Shown here piece after piece: positions 42,391-53,480 of a DNA stretch of 64,000 bases. The position numbers were made by a program, and so were the translations under genes. The notes under the pieces were generated by a model. The model saw only the letters and a list, made by a program, of their open reading frames with translations, had not been told where the DNA came from and did no database searches. The stretch's first letter is position 1; each line of letters opens with the position of its first letter. This DNA comes from Phragmites australis (Eukaryota > Streptophyta > Magnoliopsida > Poales > Poaceae), in NCBI RefSeq assembly GCF_958298935.1, contig NC_084939.1:22185501-22249500 (forward strand), read 5' to 3'.

Positions 42391-44431
42391 TCAGAAAAAA
42401 AATACAATAATAAGTAACATATGCTGAGGTATTTATGAAAATAGATAACATATCGATGTATTTGTAAATCTAACACTTGTATTCGGCACTTTAAAATCCG
42501 AAAACTCAATTTCGGTACCTCAAACTCCGAAAATACGTCAGGTCCACTGATTTTGACAATTAAAATACCAAATACGACGCTGTTCACCGTATTCGATACC
42601 TCAAATACCAAAAACACTCTGTATTCGATAACTAAGGTACTGAGAGGTGCCGAAAGTCGTATTCGGCACCTCAGTTACCGAATACGGCTCTGCCGTGCGC
42701 GCTCCAGATAAGCTAGCAAGCTACAGTAGAAGTAAGAAAGTAGTTAAAAATTCATGTTTTTTATTTAACTCACGATTTTATTTGGAAGTATAAAAATTGT
42801 CTAAAAATTCTAAACGTTTTCATGAGCAAAATAGAGGTCACTAGCAATCCATTTTAATTAGTTTGATCCAAAAAGCATGAGCCAATATTTAATTAAAATT
42901 CTCTAAATAAGCTAACTTTTATAAATTTTAGCAAATTTTAATGCCTCAAATAAATTCTTAAAAATCTAGAAAAAATCACTAATATTCTTCTAATGTGATG
43001 TACTAATTTATAAAAATATTTCCAACCCTATGTTATTTGGTGAAAAAATAAGTTCCTTTATAATGATCCATTTATATGCATTCTTATCATATCATATGAT
43101 ATTCTCTTTTTAATTCAATTTGAATAAAAATAAACGCATACATTCTATTTTAATTCGTTTCATGTGATATTCTCTTTTGTGGAGGATGACCGCCCTTGTT
43201 GTCATGGCTGGAGTAGTGTGAAGATACACGGCTGAGGAGATGAAAAGTATGACAAGATAAGAGTATGTTGCGCACTTGCGAAGGTGTTTCGATCTATCGA
43301 GGAGTGACAAGGTTTGGTTGGGCATATTTTGCTTCCTTAGTGCAGACAACAAAGGTGCATGAAAAAACAATCTCAATATGTTCATGTTGACTGCATCACA
43401 TGAGAAGAATATTAGCACATCTCATCGTCAAATGTGTTGGGTGAGCTTGAAATGATAAAAGAGAATATCATATGAAATGAATTAAAAGAGAATATATGCG
43501 TTTATTTTTATTCAAATTGAATTAAAAAGAGAATATCACATGAAATGATAAGAATGTATATAAATGAGGATGTCAAATAGAGGGGATATTAGCACATCTC
43601 ATCGTCAAATGTGCTGGGTGAGCTTGAAATGATAAAATATTAGTACATGAAATGAAATGAATTAAAAAGAGAATGTCACATGAAATGAATTAAAAGAGAA
43701 TGTATGCGCTTATTTTTATTCAAATTGAATTAAAAAGAGAATATGACATGAAATGATAAAAATGCATATAAATGGATCATTACAAAGGAACTTATTTTTT
43801 CACCAAATAACATAGGATTGGAAACATTTTTATAAATTAGTACATCACATTAGAAGAATATTAGTGATTTTTTCTAGATTTTTGAGAATTTATTTGAGGC
43901 ATTAAAAATTGCTAGAATTTATAAAAGTTGACTTATTTAGAGAATTTTAATTAAATATTGGCTCATGCTTTTTGGATCAAATCAATTAAAACGGATTGGT
44001 AGTGAACTCTATTTTGCTCATAAAAATGGTTAGAATTTTTAGATTATTTTTATACTCCCAAATAAAATCATGAGTTAAATAAAAAACATGAATTTTAGGA
44101 CACTTTCTTCATTCTACTGTAGCTTGCTAGTTTCTCTGTAGCGCGCACGGCAGAGCCGTATTTGGCCAGTGAGGTGCCAAATATGGCTTTCGGCACCTCA
44201 GTTCTTGAATACATAGCGTTTTCGGTATTTAAGATACTAAATACGGTGAACAGTGTCATATTCGGCACTTCATGTGTCGAAATCAGTGGGCCCGACGTAT
44301 TTTTGGAGTTTGAGTACCGAAATTGAGTTTTCGGATTTTAAGTGCTGAATACATATGCTAGATTTACAAATACGCCGATATGTTATCTATTTTCGTAAAT
44401 ACGTCCGTGTATGTTATCTATTTTTGTATTT
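42391..44431. mobile_element. Long-inverted-repeat (foldback) element with 9-bp duplication
   Basis: CGCTTCCTT at 42382-42390 and 44432-44440 flanks a 2041-bp insert. The first ankyrin copy has the corresponding single site (GCGTTTCCTTGGCGAGG at 22206). The arms (about 42400-43180 and 43640-44420) are inverted copies, including AAAATACAATAATAAG against AAATACAAAAATAGATAA, then GATAACATATCG and AAAACTCAATTTCGG. A 9-bp duplication is typical of Mutator-like elements. The centre (about 43180-43440) is not inverted and could be acquired DNA. Same family as 35839-37000. No transposase. Confidence 0.85.
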
Positions 44432-44463
44432 CGCTTCCTTGCCGGGGCTCGTCTGCAAATGCG

Positions 44464-46019
44464 ATGTCCACGCAGCTGAATGATACACGCTCGGTCGACA
44501 TGTGCCCTAAACTCTATCGCGCTGTCTGCAGAGGGCCGACGGAGGAGGTCTTGGAGCGGCTTCTGCCACTACACGGTGCAGCAGCAGCTGATAAAGCCAC
44601 TGGTAACAACTGCTCTTAACTTTTTTGCTTTAGGAAGATTAGCAAAGGCTGTAGTATAGAAATTTATTTTCCTTGTACTCGTTTCAGGCATTATTCAGCA
44701 TGGACGGTGCGACATACTCGAGGTGACCGCCGCGGGGAACACGGTTCTTCACTTGGCCGCGGAGAAAGGGCGCGATGAGCTGATCCAGGAGCTCTACATC
44801 AGGTTCAGGGAGAAGGTGAAGAGCCTCCTCTCTCGCCAGAACTCGGCGCTGGACACGCCCCTGCATTGCGCGGCTAGGGCGGGGAGTGATAAGGCCGTGG
44901 TGGTCCTCGTCCAGCTGGCCCGGGACTGCGGAGAGAGCATCCTGGAATGCAAAAACGAGGCCGGGGACACGGCGCTGCACCTGGCGGCGAGGCACGGGCA
45001 TGATACGGTGCTAGAGTCCCTCGTTTCGGCGGCAGCAGAGCCGGCGGCCGAGCTGAACAATGCCGGCGTGTCGCCACTGTACTTGGCGGTGATGAGCGGG
45101 TCGGTGCAAGCTGTCAGAGCGATTACTGCTTGCAGGGACGCGTCATCCATCGGGCCGTGCTCGCAGAATGCTTTGCACGCTGCCGTCTTCAAGGGCTCGG
45201 GTTAGTTCCTTGCTTGCTTCTTTATGGTCATAGTGTGATCGATTCCTAGTGGCTTCATTCGATCATGTTCCTAGCTAAGCAATAATGTGCTCGTGGATTC
45301 CACTGCAAGAAATGGTTGACCTGCTACTGGAATGGCGGCCGACTCTGGCGGACCAAGTCGACTGCAGCGGCAGCAGCCCGCTCCATTTCGCGTCGTCCGA
45401 CGGCCACAGCTCCATCGTAGGCGCGATCCTGCACGCCGCGCAGCCGAGAACGGTGTACGAGAAGGACTCGGGCGGTCTCTCGGCCCTCCACGTCGCGGCC
45501 CGGATGGGCCACGGCCATGGCAAGGCGAACCTCGAGGACTGAGCCGCCTTCAAGTGGTTCCTGTTCCTCGACATCTTCGCCGTGGCGACGTCCGTGGTGG
45601 CAGTGATTCTGCTCGTCTACGGGAAGGCGTCGCGCTCCGCCGTCTCGTGGAAGAGCTTCGTGACGTCGCTGCACTGCATGTGGGCGTCGCTGATCAGCCT
45701 GATACTGGCATTCTCCGCAGCTTTGAAGGCCGTGTCGGAAACAAAAGCAGTCTATACTTACGGCTACATCATTATATACTTATGCTTCCTTGTCTTAATC
45801 TTCTGCGTAGAGAAGTGGGTCTGGCCTGCAACGATGTCGCGCACAATGTGGAGGATTCTGTGGCAGCGCATTCGCTCGCTTGGAAGACATGTCATCAAGA
45901 TGCAGTTTCCGCACGCCAGAGCCTACGTGACAAACTTTTTTCTATTTATGGTTATAACTTTTACAGCATCTATCCTTTTTGGAGTCATCTCTTGTTTAAA
46001 CAGTGAGAAACTAAGTTAA
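44464..46019 (+). pseudogene. Second ankyrin-PGG gene copy, broken
   Basis: Exon 1 44464-44602, exon 2 44688-45200 (513 bp, the same length as in the first copy), exon 3 from 45310. The acceptor AG has moved: ATTCCAG became ATTCCAC, and a new AG eight bases on keeps the frame. Exon 3 then lacks the last ankyrin repeats, the intron and the first membrane segment: ARMGHG runs straight into HGKANLED, followed by TGA at 45540. Beyond the stop the same frame continues AAFKWFLFLDIFAVATSVVA, VILLVYG and a long helical C-terminus to about 46003, where a copia LTR begins. This copy keeps the natural C-terminus that the first copy lost. Any product would be a short ankyrin protein of about 295 residues. 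Confidence 0.85.
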
Positions 46020-46714
46020 AATATATTTTAATTTATTTGTGATAGGTGATTGATAAAGTTGTTACTTTTGTTTGATAATTTCTGGGTTTGCATAAGAGTG
46101 TCTGTGTATTGAAATTATGATCATGTCTAACTAAAGTTGGAGAGAAAATTGTGTTGGAAGTTTTATCTCTGATTTCAAGAAAATTGTACACACCGGAAGT
46201 TTTGGTTCTCACCGGAAGGTTCGGTGCTGAGATTTTGTGCACGCCGGACCATTTCTTGCACAGAAGAATTTTTTGAAGGGTTATGTGCTGTATTGAACAT
46301 CGGAAGTTCTGATGTTGATACCAGAAGTTCGAGTGATGACGCCAGATCATTTCTTACAGAGAAGAATTTTTCGGAGGGTTCTATGCCGTACTAAACATCG
46401 GAAGTTCCGGTGAGTACTCCGGAAGTTACACCGGATGTTCTGATGAAGAGCATAGGTAACAGAGGATGTTACACACACCGGATGTTCCGGTGTGCAGACC
46501 GGAACATCTGGTGTTAACGATTTCTGCAAGTTGTATTGACAACTAAAGATTTTTGAGTTGGATTAATTGGAAATGATTTGGAGATATATGTTTGCTTGTC
46601 TTATGGTGTACATGTGATGGATAGAAGTGAGAAGATTCTGTTGTTTGATAGCCGTGATTTTTCGTACTGAAAGGTGCGCATGGAGGCTTATCTTCTAAGC
46701 CAATGAAGTGCAAT
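46004..46714 (+). mobile_element. Copia LTR fragment, second copy of the 6522 family
   Basis: Starts TGAGAAACTAAGTTAAAAT, like the LTR at 6522 (TGAGAAACCAAGTTAAAAT), and stays similar (GTGATAGGTGATTGA, TTATGATCATGTCTAACTAAAGTTGGA). The motif array is CCGGAAGTTCCGG rather than GGATGGTCCGG. A CACTA element cuts it at 46715, and its remainder is not found in the window. It inserted into the last codons of the ankyrin copy. Confidence 0.75.
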
Positions 46715-46960
46715 CACTACTATAAAACCAGGCTTATATATCAGCCCATCACTGTCGATTCGTAAGCTATGCAGGAAGAATCAACCATCATGGCTTATGA
46801 ACCGGCAGTGATAAGTGTCATCATTGTCGGTCGATGGATTGAGCCGACAGTGATGCCCTGCTCCCTCATCACTGTCGGCTTAATCCATCAATTGGTAGTG
46901 GTAGCATAACATCACTGCCGGCTGGTTAAATGAGCTGGCAGTGATGCCCCCCTTCCCCAC
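46715..46960. repeat. CACTA terminus and subterminal repeats
   Basis: Motifs ATCACTGTCGATTCG, GAACCGGCAGTGATAAG, GAGCCGACAGTGATG and ATCACTGCCGGCTGG alternate in both orientations after the terminus. Same motif family as at 24671, 32764 and 55099. Confidence 0.75.
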
Positions 46961-47690
46961 TTTCTCCAAGCTCAAGCTAACAGACAGTTCGATCATAACT
47001 TTTTCTCCCCTTAACAAACTCTCACACGGCAGCACCCACTTCATTCCTTCTCCCCCTTTGATTCCCCCACCACTCAAGCTCATTTGTGGTCAAGAAGAGG
47101 TCTAGATGAGCTCCCTCTAGCTATCCAAACAAAATCCCTTCTTTCCTATCCATTTGCTCATTTGCCTTTTCTTTATTTTTTAGGCAAGTGAATCCTAGAT
47201 TTTTCCCAAACAGCAAGCAAGCTTCTAGGAGCCTCTTGAGCTCAAGTAAGTTGAAATCCCCAAGTTTAATCCTATATTTAGCATTTTAACTCAAAATATT
47301 ATCTTAAAAACCAAAGTTAATCTTATCCCTTATTTTGATTTCTAATGAATTAGAAAATTTTGCCATGATATTTAGTTATGTAGCAAGATCCAATTGTATT
47401 TTTGATATTTTATTTAATTTGCAAGCTTTAATATAGAAGCTTTATGTATAGGCGTATTTATTTGTCATATTTCCTTAATGAGTCATAGATAAGGGGTTGA
47501 ATAATAAAGAAAATTTCTAGGGATGATACCAACGAATACTCATCGGAAGCGGACGCGAAAACATGCAAAAGACGGCTCCTTTAACCCAAGCTATTTGCCG
47601 GTGGGAGATGACGAGATAATTTATTTGTTGGTGATCACAAAATCTTATAGATGTTATGAATTTGGATTTACAATAATGATATAATTGTAG

Positions 47691-49930
47691 ATGGACAGAA
47701 GATGGATGTACGATGCGAGCCGTGTGAGCGACGAGGATTGTTTCCTGGTACAAGCCACAGTGCACAAATCAAATACACAGTCTCAATACATGTGTTGTCC
47801 ATGCGTCGATTGCGAGAACAAGAAGCAGTTTTTCACCACCCAGCAGATACATTCCCACTTGATGTCAAGGGGCTTTATGCCTGGCTATACTCGTTGGACC
47901 GAGCACGGTGAAGTTGAGATCATACAGGAAGGGCAATACATTGGCAGCGAAGACGAAGACTTGTGCACCGATGTGCCAGCTGACGAATACACCGATATGC
48001 CACCTGCCGGAGATACGTTGGTTGATGATGATCTAGAGGAGATGTTGGCCGACGCCGACTCCAACACCGACGCCGATGATCTGGAGCATATGTTGCGCGA
48101 TGGGGAGGGAAACTTCACCAATGAAAGAGAGTTTCAAAAGTTCTAGCGTATGGTAAAGGACTCTAAAACACCATTGTTCCCGAGCTGCAAGACGAAGCAC
48201 ACAAAATTGCGTATCATGCTTTCATTGCTACAATTAAAGGTAAGCAACGGGTGGTTTGATACAAGCTTCATAGAGTTGTTACTGTTCTTAGAGAAATTTC
48301 TTCTAAAGGAAAATATGCTGCTAGAAAATACGTATCAAGCCAAGCAAGTTGTGTGCCCATTGGTGTTGAAAGTGCAGAAAATACATGCATGTCGAAACGA
48401 TTGCATGCTGTATCGCGGAGAGCATGTAGACTTGAAAGCGTGTCTCGTCTGTGGTGCAATATGGTACAAGCGTGACCGTGATGATATCGATGGTGAAGGA
48501 AAGAATAAAAAGCCTCCCATCAAGATGATGTGGTATTTTCCTATAGTCTCCTGTTTGGAGCGTTTATTTGCGAACAAAAGGCATGCCGAATTGATGCGGT
48601 GGCACACCGAGTAGTGCAAGGATGATGGAATGCTGAGACACCCCACTGATTCTACACAGTGGAGAAACATCGATAGAAAATACAAGGAGCCCTTTGCAGA
48701 ACATGTGAAGAATATAAGATTTGGGTTGAGTATGGATGGGATGAATCCATTCGGCAACATGAGCAGTAGTCATAGCACTTGGCCTGTGACTCTATGTATC
48801 TACAACCTTCCTCCTTGATTGTGTATGAAGCAGAAGTACATTATGATGCCGGTGCTGATACCAGGGCCGAGGCAACCTGGGAACGATATCGATGTATACT
48901 TGAAACCATTAATGGAAGATCTTGTAATACTGTGGAACGATAGTGTGCAGGTATGAGATGTGTACAAACGAGAGAACTTTAGCCGTTCGTAACAATCCAG
49001 GATTGGCCTACCCTTGGCAACCTATCGGGCCAGACTGTCAGAGGCTACTGTGCATGCGTGCATTGTTTGGATGAAACAGAGAGCTTGTGGCTGAAGAATA
49101 GTCGAAAAATGGTGTACCTAGGTCATCGTAAATTTCTTCGCAAGGATCACTTGTACTGCAGGAACATATGAGCTTCTGATGGGAAAGTTGAGACTCGATC
49201 ACCTCCTAAGCATCGCATTGGGAGATAGGTATATGAGATGGTAAAGGGACTTTGGGTTATCCTTGGAATGGGACGTGGGAGTACACTGATTTTGAAATCT
49301 AATCTTAGAGCTCCTATGTTCAAAAAGAAATATGTTATTTATGACTTAGCTTATTGGCCAAATTTGGTGGTTCGACATGCAATCGATGTCATGCACATTG
49401 AGAAGAATGTGTGTGTCAGCTCGATTGGTACGTTACTAGACATACCTGGCAAAACAAAGGATATACTCCAAGCACAGAAGTACCTGAAATGTTTGAAACC
49501 CAGATATGATCTACATCCCAAAGATATGGAAGAAGGTGACAAATATCTTGGTCCTGCTAGCTACAGTCTGAGCAAGGCGAAGAAAATTGCAATGTGCAAG
49601 TGCTTGCATGGAATCAAAGTTCCATCCGGTTACTCCACCAACATAAAGAGACTAGTAAATATGAAAGATTTGAAATTAATTGCTGAAGTCTCATGATTGT
49701 CATGTGATGATGACACAAAAGCTTCCAATTGCAGTTAGAGGTATTCTGTCGTCGAAGGTCTGAAACCTAATCATAAAGCTGTGTTCGTTCTTCAACGCGA
49801 TATCACAGAAGGCATTGTTCCCTCCATCATTTTTTGATATCATGGTGTATCTCATTGTTCATATTGTGAAAGATATACAGATTATTGGCCCCGTGTTTCT
49901 ACATCAGATGTACCCTTTTGAGCCGTCTTG
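47691..49930 (+). pseudogene. TNP2-type CACTA transposase, decayed, C-terminus lost
   Basis: Transposase-associated domain first (MDRRWMYDASRVSDED, CPCVDCENKKQFFTTQQIHS, GFMPGYTRWTEHGE), in a continuous 151-codon frame to 48146. Then KTPLFPSCKTKHTKLRIMLS and YRGEHVDLKACLVCGAIWYK (48150-48614), then LRHPTDSTQWRNIDRKY, NIRFGLSMDGMNPFGNMSS (48630-48830), TNP2 core VVRHAIDVMHIEKNVC and TLLDIPGKTKD (49238-49696), ending HQMYPFEPSC at about 49935. The family normally continues with DUF4218 and DUF4216 blocks, absent here. Fewer stops than in the first element, so a younger copy. Confidence 0.85.
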
Positions 49931-49935
49931 CAGGT

Positions 49936-51570
49936 ACCGGCCGTTCTGAGCTTTAATTATGTGCTGCATTTGACCGATTTGAGCTCCGAGGGGGTTCCGG
50001 TGGTGATTGTTGGGGCAACTGGTCGATCATGAGGACCACATTAGCTTGGAATGTTAGATTAGAGGAGGAGAGAAGAGGGGGTTCCAGTGGTGATTGTTGG
50101 GTAAACTGAATCATCTTTCTTATTTTCAAGTTTGTTGATGTGCTATGAAATGGTATAGCATCGTTACATCATTGACATATTCGAAGAGAGAAATAATGTG
50201 TGGATATTGCCAGCTGAATAGAGAGATTGGTTTATTTAGTTGTAAAGAGAGTTCATGTGTTTAATAGAATCAATCATATGGCAATGCAAATCGATATTGC
50301 AACACATGCATATCACTAATGTAATATATTGGTTCATTTAGTCCAAAAGAGAGTTCAGCATGTATGGACATAGCCAACTTAAAAGAATGTGTTTTTAATA
50401 TAGACTCCTGGTTGTCTGCATTGTTTCATGTTTTTCTATGTGCGGAACATATGAACGAACTGTTAGTTTCATGTTCTTCGGTAGCAAATGGTTTTACCTA
50501 TGCTGACACTCTATTTGATTAGGCTGTGGATAGGGTGCAGTTTTTTCAAGGTTGTTTTAGAATTAGAATTTCTGGCTCATGAATTCTGTATGCATGATTT
50601 TTGTTTCATAGTGGTAATATTGTATGCTGCCATAGTACGTAGATTTTGATGATTCATTTTCTAGTAGATTGATCTTTTTTGTAGTTTTTTTTCCAATGTA
50701 ATAGCACTTTGATGCCAATTTGAGCTGAGAACATTGGGCCATGTATAAGGGCGATTATGATCCTACTGCTGGAGCATATTCTATAGATTTTTGTTAGCTT
50801 CTGTTGTTCGTTGTTAGATGAGCAAATGATGAAAACAGATAATTATCTCCATAATCTGATGCAAATGCTGCTAAGTTTCCAGATTTTACATTAATATTGA
50901 GTTGTTATACACAGTTTTCAGGTCAATGCTCTCTACGGAGAAACAAATATTTCTTTTGAAATACAATAAAATAGTAACGATGATGATATGGCTCGGGGCC
51001 ATATTTCTTTATTACTTCTAGGACGTTAGTGTGGTTTGTAGTATATCATTTTTGCATATTCTCTGAAATTTAGGACTGCTATGACATGGTATGTTGTTCA
51101 TCATGGTTAGTAAAGTGGAGTGTTCTCCAGTTTGGAGGAATGCCACGCACAAATTAATGGATTCAAATGAGGATGTTACAACGGATACAAGTCCAAACAT
51201 GAAGCTGTTACGGCATACAACAATCAAGTCATCCAAGCCAAACTAAAATTGACTAACTTCGAAAATAAGAAGAAGTGTGATTTCACGTGTAAAGATGTCA
51301 TAATCCTAGTTCTGGTTGTAATCATTATTATTTTGCTATGTAAGATGATGTGACTTGTAAGATGTGACTTTGTTTTGTTAATTGTGGTCATAACGTCCTC
51401 ATTTACAATATTATATATGTATGCATTCTATCTATTGACTCCTTCATGATTATCTCACTCTTTCGGCAACCTCCCTCCCTCCTTCATTGGCTTTATCTCT
51501 ATCTCCCTCCTTCCTCTGCTCTTTATATGTAGAATACTCAACCGCTCGTCGTCATCGTATGCAGAACTCC
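49936..51570 (+). other. Intron-like region shared with the minus-strand CACTA
   Basis: Begins with a donor-like GCAG|GTACCG and matches 27430-26170 on the opposite strand over most of its length (GGGGGTTCCGGTGGTGATTG, TAGCTTGGAATGTTAGATTAGAGG, GAGTTCATGTGTTTAATAGAATC, CAACATATCGATATTGCA-like). No reading frame is conserved between the two, consistent with a long first intron of the second gene. Confidence 0.5.
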
Positions 51571-51579
51571 CAAGAAGGG

Positions 51580-53179
51580 ATGGCATCACCAACCGCCAAT
51601 CCAGCCCAGGTGCTAGATGGAGATTGAGTGCCGTCGTCAAACATTGAAGAAGGTAGCCCGAACCACTACCTCAACCTAGACCAAACAGACGCCTATGGAG
51701 GCGATGAGGTAATTCATAAGTAGATGAATGCATCTGTTCCACATATTATTGTATAGGTTCCCAATAGTTTTTTTCACTTATATGCAGATGCTTGATGCTC
51801 CGGAGGGTCACGACAATGAGCAATCCCAGGAGCAACATCGTGTCCAAGGTCCCTCGAAGATGCCTACGGGACAATTTGTGATCACGGAGGTCTCACCAGT
51901 AGGGGAGCCAACTGCACCAAAAAGAGTTCTAGGGCCATACAAATCAGTCTGTGGGATTGCTGTTAAGGATCACGTGCCCATCAGCTACAGATTGTGGGCT
52001 GACGAACGAGATGATCCGCATATGATTCCTGATTCGATCAAGAATGACATCCCAAGATATTAGAGAAGTTCGACTTCCCTGAAGAGACAGATATGGAAGT
52101 AGTTAAGCGTAAGACGCTAATAATCATGGGCCTTTCATTTAAGAACTGGAAGGGTACACTGAACAGAACATATGTACAAAAAGGTACAACGCCAGATTTT
52201 TGCAAATGGCCACAATTGGAAGATCATTGGCAAGCCTTTGCGGAGTACAAGTTGTCGAAAGAAGCACAGAGGTTGAGTGAGGTGAACAAAGCAAACTCGA
52301 AGAAGAACCTGTACCCCCACAAAGTCGGCAGTCGTGGGTACGTGAGGAAAGAAAGGCAGTGGCAACATCAGCTAGATGAACGGCGAGAGAGAGGTGTCAC
52401 GCCTGAGACATAAGGCTGGAGTGAACAATCGACACACTTCCTTCTTGGGAGGGGTGCTTCTTACTCGTCTGATGGAAGCTTATCCTTTACGACCTCTAAA
52501 GACCTGGAAGTGACACAAGATCTTGCAAAAAAGCTTACGGAAGCCCACAAGCAGTCTGCACAAGGCTCTTTCAAGTAAGATAAGGATAGGAACGAGATCA
52601 CCTTGGCCCTGGGAAACAAAGAGCACGGTGGTCGCACACGAGGTGTTAGGGTGATGGGTTGGAAATATGGATTCCCAGGCAACGTCGACAGTTACAAGAG
52701 TCGAAAGAGATCCCAAGCAAAACGAGATGCAGAACGTGAGGCAGAACAAGCTAGGATGATGTAAATGCTTGAACAAGTACTAAAAAAAGGACAGGGAACA
52801 TATAGAAGAAAAAATAGCGCAAGCAGTACAACAAGCCCTCATACGTGAATGAGGTGCCATTGTGAGCGAACAGGAACGGCCAATAGCGTCTCCTAATGTT
52901 GCACACTCTAACCCCAGTGGTTGTCGGAGTAGCTGTGCATCCACGAGAGTTCCGGGAGCTGACTCTATCACTTATGTTGTGGACCTCATGACAGCACAGA
53001 CACCGCGTGAACTACACATTGGTGCTAGAAATATTACCATCAAGGTGGCTTCCGGCGTGGCTTATCCCCACAGCTCCCATGAACATTTGCACGGACATCC
53101 GATACCAGAGGGCTACGCCATGATCGAAGTAGATGAGGCAATTGACCAGTACTGCCATGTTGAGGTGGACTACCTGTAA
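51580..53179 (+). pseudogene. Second CACTA gene (Ptta/En/Spm-type), decayed
   Basis: Exon from MASPTANPAQVLDGD (51580; TGA after this) to GDE at 51710, intron, then MLDAPEGHDNEQSQEQ from 51788. Conserved blocks follow: RVLGPYKSVCGIAVKDH, YRLWADERDDPHMIPDSIK (to 52063), the FPEETDMEVVKRKTLIIMGL-like block, LSFKNWKGTLNRTYVQKG, PQLEDHWQAFAEYKLSKEAQ and LDERRERGVTPET (52093-52413), TLALGNKEHGGRTRGVRVMG across stops, a charged coiled coil, and SSCASTRVPGADSITYVVD with HPIPEGYAMIEVDEA (52862-53174). These blocks define the accessory En/Spm CACTA protein. The final stop at 53177 lies in the inserted LTR. At least four stops or shifts. Confidence 0.8.
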
Positions 53180-53480
53180 CACCCTAAACTTTCAATTTTT
53201 GCAATAGTTTAAAATTTTCTAGAGTTAAATAGGAGTTGTAAATTTTGTTTAATTTAGAAGGAAATTATTTTATAAATTTAAATTGCCACATGTTATATTT
53301 TTGTTTGATGCATTCATATTGTCATAATTGCAATAGATTTTTATGCGTGAAAAATGTTTGCAAAAGATAGCTAGAATTTGCTCGTTTTAAAACTTCTTTT
53401 GAATTTGGTTCAAAAATCATAAAAGAAAAGCCATTTCAAAATTTCTAAAGCTTCCCAGGCCGATTCTTCCCCTAGCCGGC
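53175..53480. mobile_element. Gypsy LTR fragment (TGTAACACCCT end)
   Basis: Starts TGTAACACCCTAAACTTTC in the middle of the CACTA second gene. AT-rich for about 280 bases, then C/T-rich where the minus-strand gag/pol linker begins. Similar first bases occur at 12832 and 60491, so the left edge is a true LTR terminus; the remainder is too short for a full LTR. Confidence 0.55.

Larger units (their letters stand above)
46715..53174 (+). mobile_element. CACTA element with fused transposase and second gene
   Basis: The left end is CACTACTATAAAACCAGG, followed by a subterminal field (46740-46950) of GAACCGGCAGTGATA and ATCACTGTCGGC motifs. Then come a decayed TNP2 gene (47691-49930), an intron-like stretch (49936-51570) and a second gene (51580-53174). 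A gypsy LTR starting at 53175 removes the 3' end. The transposase C-terminus and the second-gene promoter found in the first element are missing. Confidence 0.8.
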
